Shown here: positions 8,491 through 16,253 of the stretch, one piece after another
Layout of the letters: each line of letters opens with the position of its first letter
Numbering within the stretch: the stretch's first letter is position 1
Source of the DNA: Ornithinimicrobium sufpigmenti
GTDB taxonomy: Bacteria; Actinomycetota; Actinomycetes; Actinomycetales; Dermatophilaceae
Assembly (NCBI RefSeq): GCF_004322775.1
Contig: NZ_CP036403.1
Coordinates: forward strand, 4,030,001-4,094,000
Direction of reading: 5' to 3'
Length of the DNA stretch: 64,000 nt
Notes under the pieces: generated by a model
What the model was told of the DNA's origin: nothing
The model's database searches: none
Seen by the model: the letters and a program-made list of their open reading frames with translations, nothing else
Made by a program: the position numbers and the translations under genes

Positions 8491-9108
8491 TCAGCGGCGG
8501 GCGACGGCCAGGAAGACCGGGAAGACCTCGCCGTGCTTGACCAGCGTGGTGCAGTCCTCGACGGTCACGTCGGTGAAGCCGGCCGCGCGCAGCTGACGGG
8601 CGAGGCTCTGGCGGTCGAAGCCGTCGTGGCCGTCGAAGTCGTGCAGGTGGGTGTGGAAGCGCCCGTCGTCGCTGTCCAGGTCGGCGACGGCGAGGTGCCC
8701 GCCGGGCGCGAGCAGGCGGTGCAGGCCCGTGAGCACCGGGGCGAGGTCGGGGATGTGGTGCAGGACGAGGCTGGAGACCGCCAGGTCGAAGGCCTCGTCG
8801 GGTAGCTTCACGTCCGGGTCGGTGAGGTCCAGGTCCCACACCCGTGTGCCTTCGGGCAGCGACCCGACGGCCACCTTCTCCTCGGCCACCTGCCGCATAC
8901 CGGAGGAGCTGTCGGCCAGGGTGAGCTGCCCCACCGCCCCCTGCAGCGCCTGGGCGACCAGGCCGGTGCCGGCGCCGTACTCGAGCACCCGCTCCCGACC
9001 GGTCAGCGGCACGGCCGCCCGGACCGCCTCGGCGATCTGCCGGGCGCGGTCCACCTTCTCCTGGTCGTCGTAGTCCTGCGCGATGCCGTCGAAGTGTTCC
9101 CGGGCCAT
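8491..9108 (-). CDS. SAM-dependent class I methyltransferase
   Basis: 205 aa. Motif I is VLEYGAGTGLVAQAL, motif II is LTLADSS, and the post-motif segment AFDLAVSSLVLHHIPD is typical of class I methyltransferases (UbiE/Mtase_11 type). The C-terminal half has LRAAGFTDVTVEDC. The substrate is not apparent. It lies 59 bp downstream of the ArsR-type gene on the same strand and probably shares its transcript. Confidence 0.8.
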   Translation of the reverse strand: MAREHFDGIAQDYDDQEKVDRARQIAEAVRAAVPLTGRERVLEYGAGTGLVAQALQGAVGQLTLADSSSGMRQVAEEKVAVGSLPEGTRVWDLDLTDPDVKLPDEAFDLAVSSLVLHHIPDLAPVLTGLHRLLAPGGHLAVADLDSDDGRFHTHLHDFDGHDGFDRQSLARQLRAAGFTDVTVEDCTTLVKHGEVFPVFLAVARR

Positions 9109-9167
9109 GGGCTCAGCCTGCCAGGAGAACAGGTGACCAGGTGGACAGGTGGGCAGGCGAGGCCGGG

Positions 9168-9764
9168 TCAGTCCTCGGCCGGCAGCGGGAAGATCGCGCT
9201 GTAGAGCTTGACCATCCGGGTGCCCTCCCCGCCGTCCCCCTGACGGGCCGCCCGGGCTCTCTCCCCGTGCTCGGCCACGACCTGGGACAACGCGCGGGCG
9301 AGGTCCCCCACCTCCTCCGGGGTCATCCGGGTGGTGAGCTCGTCCATGAGTGCCACCTCCAGCCACTCGCGCTCCTCGTGGGGCTGGCGGTCGATCCACT
9401 CCAGCCCCCGGCGGGCACGTTCCTGGACCTGGTGCCGCTGGACCAGCTCCATGGAGGTGAACGCCCCGGGGTCCTCGGCGACCGCGTCGACACCGAAGGA
9501 GATGCCCTCGGCCCGCCACCAGCGTTCCCGTCCGGTGCCGCGACCCTCGACCTCGGAGACGACACCGTGCCGTTCGAGCTGACGCAGGTGGTAGCTGGTC
9601 TGCCCGGTGCTCTCCCCGGTCGCCCGGGCCAGCATCGTGGCCGTCGCGGGACCGTGGTCCTTGAGGTGGTCGTACAGGCGCAGCCGCAGCGGGTGGGCGA
9701 ACGCCTTGAGGGCCGAGGTGTCGATGGCGGGGGCACGCCCGGGTGGGGGGTTGCGTTCGGTCAT
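9168..9764 (-). CDS. ArsR/winged-helix transcriptional regulator
   Basis: 198-aa regulator. The winged helix spans about residues 15-85 (FAHPLRLRLYDHLKDHGPATATMLARATGESTG, then QTSYHLRQLERHGVV). A long C-terminal helical part with no metal-cysteine pair follows. Proteins like this usually repress a divergent exporter and themselves. A 20-bp palindrome overlaps its -35 and spacer (-35 TTGCAA at 9794-9799, 17-bp spacer, -10 TAGCTC at 9771-9776, then 6 nt to ATG), so autoregulation and control of the MFS gene are likely. Confidence 0.82.
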   Translation of the reverse strand: MTERNPPPGRAPAIDTSALKAFAHPLRLRLYDHLKDHGPATATMLARATGESTGQTSYHLRQLERHGVVSEVEGRGTGRERWWRAEGISFGVDAVAEDPGAFTSMELVQRHQVQERARRGLEWIDRQPHEEREWLEVALMDELTTRMTPEEVGDLARALSQVVAEHGERARAARQGDGGEGTRMVKLYSAIFPLPAED

Positions 9765-9779
9765 TGTGCAGAGCTACCT

Positions 9780-9799
9780 TTGCAGAGGATTCTTTGCAA
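9780..9799. promoter_or_regulatory. ArsR-type operator palindrome in the divergent arsR-like/MFS region
   Basis: TTGCAGAGGATTCTTTGCAA: 8 of 10 half-site positions are complementary around the centre 9789/9790. TGCAGAG (9767-9773) and TTCTGCA (about 9806-9812) form a wider, second dyad around it. It covers the -35 region of the regulator gene. Confidence 0.6.
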
Positions 9800-9830
9800 C
9801 GTTTCTTCTGCACCCAGTCTAGGAGCCGCC

Positions 9831-11093
9831 ATCCGCCTCTTCCGTCTGCACCTCGCCGGGGTCGGCCTGGGCAACCTCGCCGACGGCATCGTCGCCGGAG
9901 CCGTGCCGCTCCTGGCGATCGCCCTGACCCGGGACCCCGTGCTCATCGGTCTGGTCCCCACCGCGCTCTGGCTGCCCTGGCTGCTGGGGGCCCTGCTCGT
10001 CGGGGCCGTCGTCGACCGGACCGACCGGGCCCGTCTGCGACGGCTGGCGCTGGCTGCCCGGGCCTGTGTCCTCGGCGCGGGGGCCGGCGCCGCGCTCGCG
10101 GACGTGCTCACCATCTGGGTGCTGCTCGGCCTGTGCCTGGCGTATGCCGCCACCGAGCTGTTCTCCGACCTGGCGGCGAGCGCGATGATCCCCCAGCTCG
10201 TGGCGCGGGAGGACCTGCCCCGGGCCAACGCCCGGGTGATGGGCACCGAGCGGCTCATGCAGGAGTTCGTCGGTCAGCCGATCGGCGGGGCCCTGGTGAT
10301 CCTCGGCGCCGGCTGGGTGTTCGGCGGGGCAGCGGCCGTGGTGGTGCTCGTGGTGCTCCTGCTGGGCCGGCTGCGCCGGCCCGAGGGCTTCGTCGCCCAG
10401 CGCTCGACCCCGGCTACCACGGCGACCGAGGAGGCCGTGAGCGTGCGTCAGGACTTGGCCGAAGGTCTGCGTCTCGTGCTGAGCCACCCGGTCGTGCGGC
10501 CCTTCACCGTCTCGGCGGCGCTGACCAACTTCGCCAACACCGCCTACTTCTCGATGTTCGTGCTGTGGGCGGTGGGCCCGGGCTCGGCGGTCGGGCTGGA
10601 GCCGTGGCAGTTCCCGATCCTGGTCGCGGTGCTCTCGGCCGGCGCGATCGCGGGCTCGCTCGTGCCGAGCCGGTGGGTGGTCCGCGCGGGAGAGGTGCGG
10701 GTGATGATCGGCTGCTGGTTCGTCAACTCGGCGCTGCTGCTGGTGCCGGTGCTGGTCCCGACCTGGTGGGCCATCGGGACCGCCCTGGTGTTCATCGGCG
10801 CCACCAACATGGTGAGCAACGTCATCGGCTCCAGCATCCGTCAGCGGGTCGTCCCGGCCAGGCTGCTGGGCCGCACCGGCGGCGCGACCCGCACCCTGAT
10901 CTTCGGCACGATGGCGATCGCCGGGCCCGTCGGTGGGCTGGTCGCCCGAGAGCTGGGGCTGCCGACGTTGTTCGTGGGCGCGACCGTGATGGCGCTGCTG
11001 GTCACCGCCTGGGTCGCGGCGCGGGTCGACCAGGGTGTCGTGGACCGCGCCGAGGCCGCGCTGGCCGAGCAGGAGGCCAGGTCGTTCGTCTGA
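9831..11093 (+). CDS. MFS exporter (EntS/MFS_3-type)
   Basis: About 420 aa, 12 predicted membrane segments, MFS_3-like (LFRLHLAGVGLGNLADGI; GALLVGAVVDRTDRARLRR is the loop 2-3 motif). Exports small molecules or drugs. Start is odd: the reading frame has no ATG, GTG or TTG near the first membrane segment. The only strong ribosome site (AGGAG 9821-9825) stands 5 nt before an ATC codon at 9831, which would give MRLFRLHLAG. The alternative is TTG 9780, inside the operator and without a ribosome site. Divergent from and probably repressed by the ArsR-type regulator. Confidence 0.8.
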   Translation: MRLFRLHLAGVGLGNLADGIVAGAVPLLAIALTRDPVLIGLVPTALWLPWLLGALLVGAVVDRTDRARLRRLALAARACVLGAGAGAALADVLTIWVLLGLCLAYAATELFSDLAASAMIPQLVAREDLPRANARVMGTERLMQEFVGQPIGGALVILGAGWVFGGAAAVVVLVVLLLGRLRRPEGFVAQRSTPATTATEEAVSVRQDLAEGLRLVLSHPVVRPFTVSAALTNFANTAYFSMFVLWAVGPGSAVGLEPWQFPILVAVLSAGAIAGSLVPSRWVVRAGEVRVMIGCWFVNSALLLVPVLVPTWWAIGTALVFIGATNMVSNVIGSSIRQRVVPARLLGRTGGATRTLIFGTMAIAGPVGGLVARELGLPTLFVGATVMALLVTAWVAARVDQGVVDRAEAALAEQEARSFV

Positions 11094-11124
11094 GGCCGAC
11101 GCCGCCCCGCGCCCTGCCGCGGTG

Positions 11125-11331
11125 TCATCCGTCGGTCAGCCGGAAGATCTCCTCCACCGGACGGGCGAAGAGGTGGGCCAGCCGTAGGGCGAGCGGCAGG
11201 CTGGGGTCGAACCGTCCGGTCTCGATGGCGTTGATCGTCTGTCGCGAGACCCCGACCTCCGCGGCCAGCCGGCCCTGGCTCCAGCCGCGCTCCTCCCGCA
11301 GGGCCCGCACGGTGCTGGTCGTCTCAGCCAC
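11125..11331 (-). CDS. XRE-family small transcriptional regulator
   Basis: 68-aa, almost purely a helix-turn-helix: LREERGWSQGRLAAEVGVSRQTINAIETGRFDPSLPLALRLA, then PVEEIF. This is the YgzD/Cro-like type usually encoded with a small membrane protein. GTG start at 11331 lies inside the upstream membrane-protein gene (8-nt overlap), so the two are translationally coupled. It likely binds the two palindromes in front of the operon. Confidence 0.85.
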   Translation of the reverse strand: MAETTSTVRALREERGWSQGRLAAEVGVSRQTINAIETGRFDPSLPLALRLAHLFARPVEEIFRLTDG

Positions 11332-11716
11332 GGAGCTTGGTCAGCTCCACGGCGTAGAGCACCCAGAAGAGCAGCGGCAGCGCTACCCAGGCGGCGATCG
11401 CCCAGACGCCGGGGACCGGGCCCGGGACGTAGAGCAGGGCGAGGACGAGCAGCCCGGCGATGATCAACGCGCCCGTGAAGGCGTGCGCTGCGGCGTTCTG
11501 CGCGGCCTGCCGCTCGACGCTGTCCGGGGAGTCCTCGCGCAACGTCCGCCGTCGACGACGGGCGGTGACGTTGACGGCCAGGGCGGTCGGGATGATGAGC
11601 AGCGCGAAGGCGAGCATGCGGAGCGGGGCACTACCCTGCTGGTCCGCGAACCACAGCGCAGCCACCCCTGCGAGCACCAGCACCGCGACGAGCACCCAGA
11701 TGTCCCGAGATCGCAT
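11324..11716 (-). CDS. Small membrane protein of an XRE-regulator pair
   Basis: 130 aa with four predicted membrane segments (two near residues 7-24 and 31-50, two near 80-97 and 102-121). A basic loop (TARRRRRTLREDSPDSVERQAAQ) separates the pairs. No enzymatic motif. Such proteins (DUF2178-like) are commonly encoded immediately before a small XRE regulator and may tether or titrate it; that role is inference. The ATG has a leaderless promoter: TTGACA (+ strand 11747-11752), 18 bp, TACACA (11723-11728), 6 nt, ATG. Confidence 0.7.
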   Translation of the reverse strand: MRSRDIWVLVAVLVLAGVAALWFADQQGSAPLRMLAFALLIIPTALAVNVTARRRRRTLREDSPDSVERQAAQNAAAHAFTGALIIAGLLVLALLYVPGPVPGVWAIAAWVALPLLFWVLYAVELTKLRG

Positions 11717-11717
11717 C

Positions 11718-11735
11718 TGTCATGTGTACTTGACA
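11718..11735. promoter_or_regulatory. Operator 1 over the -10 of the membrane protein/XRE operon
   Basis: TGTCATGTGTACTTGACA, 14 of 18 positions symmetric, covering the -10 hexamer. Same consensus as operator 2 (TGTCAnGTnnACnTGWCA). Confidence 0.65.
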
Positions 11736-11746
11736 GTTCGACGGCG

Positions 11747-11764
11747 TGTCAAGTGCACTTGTCA
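11747..11764. promoter_or_regulatory. Operator 2 over the -35 of the membrane protein/XRE operon
   Basis: TGTCAAGTGCACTTGTCA, 16 of 18 symmetric with a perfect 12-bp core. It includes the minus-strand -35 TTGACA. Centre-to-centre distance to operator 1 is 29 bp, close to three helical turns, so two dimers could bind on one face. Confidence 0.7.
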
Positions 11765-11792
11765 GGGGTCGGCTGCCCCCGGACCCGGCTCG

Positions 11793-12236
11793 TCAGCGCT
11801 GCGGACCCCACGTCCGGTCGAGCGCCAGCTGCACGATCACCGCGGTGGGCTCGACGAGCGGGAAGTCCGCCCTCGGCACCCAGCGCGCGAAGTCGGTCGT
11901 CCCGTCCTGCTCCACGGTCCCGAGCTCGCCCCCGACGATGGTCGCCGCATACAGCAGCCGCTGGGAACGGAAGGGGCGGCCGGACTCCTGGTGACCGGTG
12001 AAGTGGTGCTCGGCGAGCAGGGGCCCGACCTCGACGGCATACCCGGTCTCCTCGTGGACCTCCCGGACCACCGCGTCCTCGAGCCGCTCGTCGAAGTCGA
12101 CGCCGCCGCCGGGCAGGGACCAGCCGGGCCGCAGACCGCGTGGCCCGCCGTTGAACCAGGTCAGCAGGATCCGGTCCTGCGCGTCCACGAGGACGGCATA
12201 GACGGCCAGGCGGGTGTCGTACTCGGTGTAGTGCAC
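11793..12236 (-). CDS. Nudix hydrolase
   Basis: 147-aa pyrophosphohydrolase for nucleoside diphosphates linked to another moiety. The Nudix box is complete: GGGVDFDERLEDAVVREVHE followed by ETGYAV (GX5EX7REUXEEXGU). Substrate not predictable. GTG start 12236 with TAGGTT 7 nt upstream suggests a leaderless message. Divergent from the M50 peptidase gene. Confidence 0.9.
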   Translation of the reverse strand: MHYTEYDTRLAVYAVLVDAQDRILLTWFNGGPRGLRPGWSLPGGGVDFDERLEDAVVREVHEETGYAVEVGPLLAEHHFTGHQESGRPFRSQRLLYAATIVGGELGTVEQDGTTDFARWVPRADFPLVEPTAVIVQLALDRTWGPQR

Positions 12237-12323
12237 GGCGAGAAACCTACCCGCGCCCGGTGCCCCGTCGGGTATGCCGCCGCGTCCGGCAGCGGGCCCT
12301 GGATCGTGTGCCAGGATCGGTGC

Positions 12324-13028
12324 GTGCTGGGTGAGCTGTGGGGGCGGGCGAGCGCCACGCAGCCCCCGTTGTCCTGGGAGACCAGCCTGCTGTTCGGTCG
12401 GGTCGCCCTGCTGGTGACCTGGAGCCCCGTCGGCCACCGGCTGGTGCGCCACCTGGTCACGCTGGTGCACGAGGCCGGCCACGCCGCGGTCGCGGGTCTT
12501 CTCGGACGCCGGCTCTCCGGCATCCGGCTGCACTCCGACACCTCCGGCGTGACCGTGTCCCGCGGCCGGCCGCGCGGGCCGGGCATGGTGGCGACCCTGC
12601 TCGCCGGGTACCCGGCCCCTGCCCTGGTCGGCCTGGTGGGGGCCTACCTCCTCGGTGCGGGGTATGCGGCGGCTGTCCTCTGGGCGCTGGTCCTCACCTG
12701 CGCGCTCGTGCTGCTGCTGGTGCGCAACCTCTACGGGCTGTGGGTGGTGCTCGTGCTGGGGGTGGGCGTGGCCCTGCTGTCCTGGACCGCGCCTGCTGCC
12801 GTGCTGTCGGGGACGGCATACCTCGTGGTGTGGGCCCTGCTCCTGGCGGCGCCCCGCGCGGTGGTCGACCTGCACCGCGAGCGCAGGCGCGGTCGGCGTG
12901 GGGGCAGCGACGCCGAGCAGCTGAGGAGGCTGACCGGACTGCCGGCGTGGCTCTGGACCGCCGCCTTCGGACTGGTGACCGTCGGCGCGCTGGTCGCCGG
13001 CGCCCGGGAGCTCGTGCCGGTGAGCTGA
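12324..13028 (+). CDS. M50-family (M50B-like) membrane metallopeptidase
   Basis: 234-aa integral membrane protein. The zinc motif HEAGHAAVAG (HExxH) lies near residue 52, followed by LSGIRLHSDTSGVT. Several hydrophobic segments follow, with a basic, cytoplasmic-looking linker RERRRGRRGG before the last. The second M50 motif (NxxPxxxxDG) is not obvious, as in the M50B group. Role in regulated intramembrane proteolysis is possible but unproven. Start GTG 12324 has CAGGAT 6 nt upstream. Confidence 0.75.
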   Translation: MLGELWGRASATQPPLSWETSLLFGRVALLVTWSPVGHRLVRHLVTLVHEAGHAAVAGLLGRRLSGIRLHSDTSGVTVSRGRPRGPGMVATLLAGYPAPALVGLVGAYLLGAGYAAAVLWALVLTCALVLLLVRNLYGLWVVLVLGVGVALLSWTAPAAVLSGTAYLVVWALLLAAPRAVVDLHRERRRGRRGGSDAEQLRRLTGLPAWLWTAAFGLVTVGALVAGARELVPVS

Positions 13029-13118
13029 GTCGCTGGGCAGGCGACTGGGTCAGCGGTGCCCGGTGAGCGGTGCGGTCCGGGGCCCGCTGATCGACGTCAA
13101 GCCTGCGACGATAGGCCC

Positions 13119-13718
13119 GTGACGATCTCCCAGCAGACCCGTGCCGGCTCCCCGACCTGGCGGCACCGCCTCGTGCCGGTGCTGGTGCTGGTCGCCCTGA
13201 TGTGGGTGCTGGAGCTCGTCGACCTGCTCCTCCCGCTGAACTTCGACCAGTTCGGGATCCGCCCGCGCGACACGGACCACCTGGTCGGGATCGTGCTCAG
13301 CCCCTTCCTGCACCTCGGCTTCGGCCACCTGGTCGCCAACACGACCTCGCTGCTCGTCCTGGGCGGGCTGCTGGCCCTGACCACCCGTCACCTGTGGGTG
13401 GTCACCGGGCTGGTCGTGCTGCTCGGCGGGGTGGGCGTCTGGCTGTTCGGCGGCTCGGGCAGCGTGCACATTGGCGCCAGCGGGGTGGTCTACGGCTACG
13501 CCGCCTTCCTTGCCGTCTACGGCTTCGTGGCGCGCCGCCTCGGTCCGGCGCTGGTCGGCCTGCTGGTCGTGGTGGCGTACGGCTCCCTGCTGTGGGGCGT
13601 GCTGCCGGTGCGCGAGGGGGTCTCCTGGCAGGCTCACCTCTTCGGCGCCGTGGCCGGGGTGCTCGTCGCGGTCTGGCTCGGGCGGCAGGACCGCGAGGCG
13701 CGCCCGGCACGCCGCTGA
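13119..13718 (+). CDS. Rhomboid-family intramembrane serine protease
   Basis: 199 aa, six membrane segments. The catalytic serine motif GASGVVYGY (GxSG) and the partner histidine in VSWQAHLFGA are both visible. HLGFGHLVANTTSLLVLGG is the conserved helix-2 HxxxN region. GTG start 13119 with GACGAT 6 nt upstream (leaderless). It follows the M50 gene on the same strand but has its own promoter. Confidence 0.88.
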   Translation: MTISQQTRAGSPTWRHRLVPVLVLVALMWVLELVDLLLPLNFDQFGIRPRDTDHLVGIVLSPFLHLGFGHLVANTTSLLVLGGLLALTTRHLWVVTGLVVLLGGVGVWLFGGSGSVHIGASGVVYGYAAFLAVYGFVARRLGPALVGLLVVVAYGSLLWGVLPVREGVSWQAHLFGAVAGVLVAVWLGRQDREARPARR

Positions 13719-13806
13719 ACCACCGCTGACAGCGACCTGGGCAAATCGTTGTCGGACCGTCACTGATCCGTGACCGTCTCGAGACCGGATCCGCAGATCG
13801 GCTTCC

Positions 13807-13812
13807 TATCCT
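13807..13812 (+). promoter_or_regulatory. Leaderless -10 element for the DUF1304 gene
   Basis: TATCCT, 6 nt (ggcccg), then GTG 13819. Confidence 0.6.
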
Positions 13813-13818
13813 GGCCCG

Positions 13819-14202
13819 GTGCTGTTCGTCGGACTCATCCTCGCTGCCCTCGCGGCGGTGCTGCACGTCTACCTCTTCTACCTCGAGTCCGTCGCCTGGA
13901 CCTCTCGGGAGGCGCGCCGGATTTTTCGCACCACCCCGCAGGAGGCGCAGCAGCTGCGGCTCCTGGCCTTCAACCAGGGTTTCTACAACCTCTTCCTCGC
14001 CGTGCTCGTCGCCCTCGGCGCCGTCTCCTACGCCGTGGGCTCCACCACGGTCGGGCTGACCCTCCTGCTGGCCGGCACCGGCTGCATGCTGGCCGCAGCG
14101 GTCGTGCTCGCCCTCAGCTCTGCCGTGCACCGGCGGGCGGCCCTGCAGCAAGGTGCCCTGCCCCTCCTCGCCGTCCTGGCCCTGGTCGGCTCCCTCGTCT
14201 GA
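13819..14202 (+). CDS. DUF1304 membrane protein
   Basis: 127 aa with four predicted membrane segments. LHVYLFYLESVAWT near the N-terminus and FNQGFYNLFLA are characteristic of the DUF1304 family (YqjF-like), whose function is unknown. The leaderless promoter fixes the GTG start. The next gene begins 14 bp after its stop. Confidence 0.8.
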   Translation: MLFVGLILAALAAVLHVYLFYLESVAWTSREARRIFRTTPQEAQQLRLLAFNQGFYNLFLAVLVALGAVSYAVGSTTVGLTLLLAGTGCMLAAAVVLALSSAVHRRAALQQGALPLLAVLALVGSLV

Positions 14203-14215
14203 GACCGGCCCGGCC

Positions 14216-15001
14216 ATGCTTGGGGAGGACCAGGGACTGGACGGGCACGGCCACGTCCGGCGCGAGGGGGACCTGAGCCTGGTGCAGCGGCCGTTCGCAC
14301 CGCTGGTGCAGCAGTTCGTCTCCGCCGCCCGGGCTACCTTCGCGGCGGACCTGGACAGCGTCTACCTCTACGGCAGCATCCCGCGCGGCACCGCACGCGT
14401 CGGGGTCTCCGACCTCGACGGCCAGCTGCTGCTCCGGCGCGAGCCCACGGCGGATGACCGCGTGGCCGTGCGTCACCTGGAGGAGACGCTGGGAGCGGCT
14501 GCGCCGCAGGTCAGTTCCGTCGGGATCCTGCTCGACTCGCGCGCCGCCCTGGTCGACCCGGCCGAGCGCTACGACGGTGGCTTCCACATCCGGGTGCTGT
14601 GCACCCCCGTCTGGGGGCCGGACGCCGGTGCGGAGGTGTCGCCGCACACGGTGAGTCTCGAGCTCGCCAGGGGGATCCAGGGGGACTGGCGTGGTGCGCT
14701 CCGGCGGCTGCGGCAGCACGGGACGCACCCCCCTGCCGACCTCGGGCCGTTCTGCCGGTCCACCGGCCGGCGTCTCGCTCGCATCGCTTTCGCCTGGGTG
14801 ATGCCCCGCTGGGGCGGCTGGAGCAGCGACCCGGCCGTCATGCACCGGGTGGTGGCCGGGCTCGAGCCCGGGTGGGCGGCGCCGATGGCCGCGGCCGTCC
14901 GGCTCGGCTGGGAGGGCGAGCAGTCTCTGGCATTGGCGCAGGAGCTGCTGGACGACTTCGCGGAGGAGCTGACCGTCCACGGCACCGCGCTCGGCGCCTG
15001 A
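14216..15001 (+). CDS. Nucleotidyltransferase-domain protein
   Basis: 261 aa. The core DNA-polymerase-beta-like site is readable: VYLYGSIPRGTARVGVSDLDGQLL (GS motif, then DLD metal ligands). The rest is helical, with no HEPN or antitoxin partner nearby, so this is a stand-alone nucleotidyltransferase like those that modify small molecules. Start uncertain: ATG 14216 has no ribosome site. GTG 14280 (VQRPFAPLVQQF) has GAGGGGGA about 9 nt upstream and may be the true start. Confidence 0.75.
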   Translation: MLGEDQGLDGHGHVRREGDLSLVQRPFAPLVQQFVSAARATFAADLDSVYLYGSIPRGTARVGVSDLDGQLLLRREPTADDRVAVRHLEETLGAAAPQVSSVGILLDSRAALVDPAERYDGGFHIRVLCTPVWGPDAGAEVSPHTVSLELARGIQGDWRGALRRLRQHGTHPPADLGPFCRSTGRRLARIAFAWVMPRWGGWSSDPAVMHRVVAGLEPGWAAPMAAAVRLGWEGEQSLALAQELLDDFAEELTVHGTALGA

Positions 15002-15005
15002 CCCG

Positions 15006-15027
15006 GGCACGACTCGCCGCCCGTGCC
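15006..15027. terminator. Hairpin between convergent nucleotidyltransferase and acetyltransferase genes
   Basis: GGCACG/CGTGCC stem (6 bp) with a 10-nt loop, just after the nucleotidyltransferase stop codon. No T-run. Confidence 0.4.
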
Positions 15028-15049
15028 TGGCTCGTACCCCTGCGCCCCC

Positions 15050-15334
15050 CTACGCCAGGAGGTCGGCGTAGTCCGGGTGCTTGTCGATCCAGGAGGCCAC
15101 GAAGGGGCACCGGGCCAGGACCTTGTGCCCACCCTTGCTGCGCACGTCGTCCAGCGCTCCCCGGACCAGCGAGCTCCCGACGCCCTTGCCCTCGTGGGCG
15201 TCATCGACCTCGGTGTGGGTGAAGACGACGACGTCGTCACCCAGCTGGTAGGCGGCGAACCCGGCGACCTCGCCGTCCAGGTGCGCCTCGTACCGGTGCT
15301 GCTCGGCGTTCTGCGTGACCGTGATCTCGCTCAT
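15050..15334 (-). CDS. Small GNAT-like N-acetyltransferase (NATD1/YidJ type)
   Basis: 94 aa. FTHTEVDDAHEGKGVGSSLVRGALDDVRSKG contains the acetyl-CoA loop (EGKGVGSSL), and LARCPFVASWIDKHPDYADLL is the conserved tail of the small 'Gcn5-like' family (human NATD1 relatives). Substrate unknown. TACGGT at 15341-15346 (+ coordinates), 6 nt before ATG, gives a leaderless start. Confidence 0.88.
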   Translation of the reverse strand: MSEITVTQNAEQHRYEAHLDGEVAGFAAYQLGDDVVVFTHTEVDDAHEGKGVGSSLVRGALDDVRSKGGHKVLARCPFVASWIDKHPDYADLLA

Positions 15335-15340
15335 CGCTCG

Positions 15341-15346
15341 ACCGTA
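15341..15346 (-). promoter_or_regulatory. Leaderless -10 element for the small acetyltransferase
   Basis: TACGGT, 6 nt (cgagcg), ATG 15334. It overlaps the end of the upstream IclR gene. Confidence 0.55.
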
Positions 15347-15351
15347 GTCCA

Positions 15352-16146
15352 CTAGCCGAGCAGCAGCGAGCGGTCCGCGCCGAGCACCTCGGCGATCTGC
15401 CGCGCGGTCTCGCGGAGCACGCTGACCCCCTGCTCCACGGCCTCGTCGTCCATGCGGGCGCTCGGCCCGGACATGGACAGTGCCATCTTGCGCGGCGCGC
15501 CGGTCACCGGCACGGCCACGCAGCGCACACCGATCTCCTGCTCCTCCTCGTCCGTGGCGTACCCCCGGACCCGGGCCAGCGCCAGGTTCTCCAGGAGCTC
15601 CCCGGGTGTGGTGAGCGTGTGCTCGGTGAGGCGCGGCATACCGGTGCGGGACAGCAGCGCCCGGACCTCGTCCTCCGGCAGCTGGGACAGCATGACCTTG
15701 CCGACCGCGGTCCCGTGCGGCGGCACCCGCCGACCGACCTCGGTGAACATCCGCATCAGCGTGGTCGAGGGCTGGACCTGGGCGACGTAGACGACGTGGT
15801 CGTCCTCCAGGACGGCCACGTTCACCGACTCCCCGAGCTGCTCGACCGCCCGGGAGAGGTAGGGCCCGGCCCACACCCCGATGCGCCGGGCGGACTCCGC
15901 CGACAGCCGCAGCAGCTTGGGGCCCAGGGAGTACTGCCGGTTGGCCTCCTGGCGCACGTAGCCCAGGTCGACCAGGCTGCGGATGAGCCGGTGGATCGTG
16001 GCGGGCGGAAGAGACAGCTGCTCGGCCAGCTGCGAGAGGCTGATCATGCCCCCCGCGTCCGCCATCGCCTCCAGGATGCCGAAGGCCCGCTCCAGCGACT
16101 GCACGCCACCGGCGCGCGCCGCGGGTGCGCTGCTGGGTTCCGGCAT
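15352..16146 (-). CDS. IclR-family transcriptional regulator
   Basis: 264 aa. N-terminal winged helix (about 17-80: LERAFGILEAMADAGGMISL then SQLAEQLSLPPATIHRLIRSL) and a C-terminal IclR ligand domain (GVWAGPYLSRAVEQLGESVNV; HGTAVGKVMLSQLP; RGYATDEEEQEIGVRCVAVPV). Such proteins sense small organic acids. It lies 107 bp downstream of a glycerate kinase gene on the same strand, so it probably controls glyoxylate/glycerate or allantoin use, like AllR; this is inference. The gap contains AAAGTTCTGCTCTGCGAAAA, a possible but unsupported site. Confidence 0.85.
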   Translation of the reverse strand: MPEPSSAPAARAGGVQSLERAFGILEAMADAGGMISLSQLAEQLSLPPATIHRLIRSLVDLGYVRQEANRQYSLGPKLLRLSAESARRIGVWAGPYLSRAVEQLGESVNVAVLEDDHVVYVAQVQPSTTLMRMFTEVGRRVPPHGTAVGKVMLSQLPEDEVRALLSRTGMPRLTEHTLTTPGELLENLALARVRGYATDEEEQEIGVRCVAVPVTGAPRKMALSMSGPSARMDDEAVEQGVSVLRETARQIAEVLGADRSLLLG

Positions 16147-16253
16147 CGGTGGTCCTTGCTCGTGCTGCTCGGCGGTCCTCGGTGATCTGGTGCAGTCCCC
16201 AGATCTTCCCCTGCCCCGCTTCGTGGGAGGAAAGTTCTGCTCTGCGAAAAAGT

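Noticed and set aside
9780..9830. TTG 9780 as start of the MFS gene
   Set aside because: It lies inside the operator, has no ribosome site, and would add 17 residues without similarity to exporters. It remains the fallback if ATC is not used.
16147..16253. TTCTGCTCTGCGAA as an IclR operator
   Set aside because: Only the outer TTC/GAA are symmetric; the rest is not palindromic, so it does not reach the level of the other operators listed.
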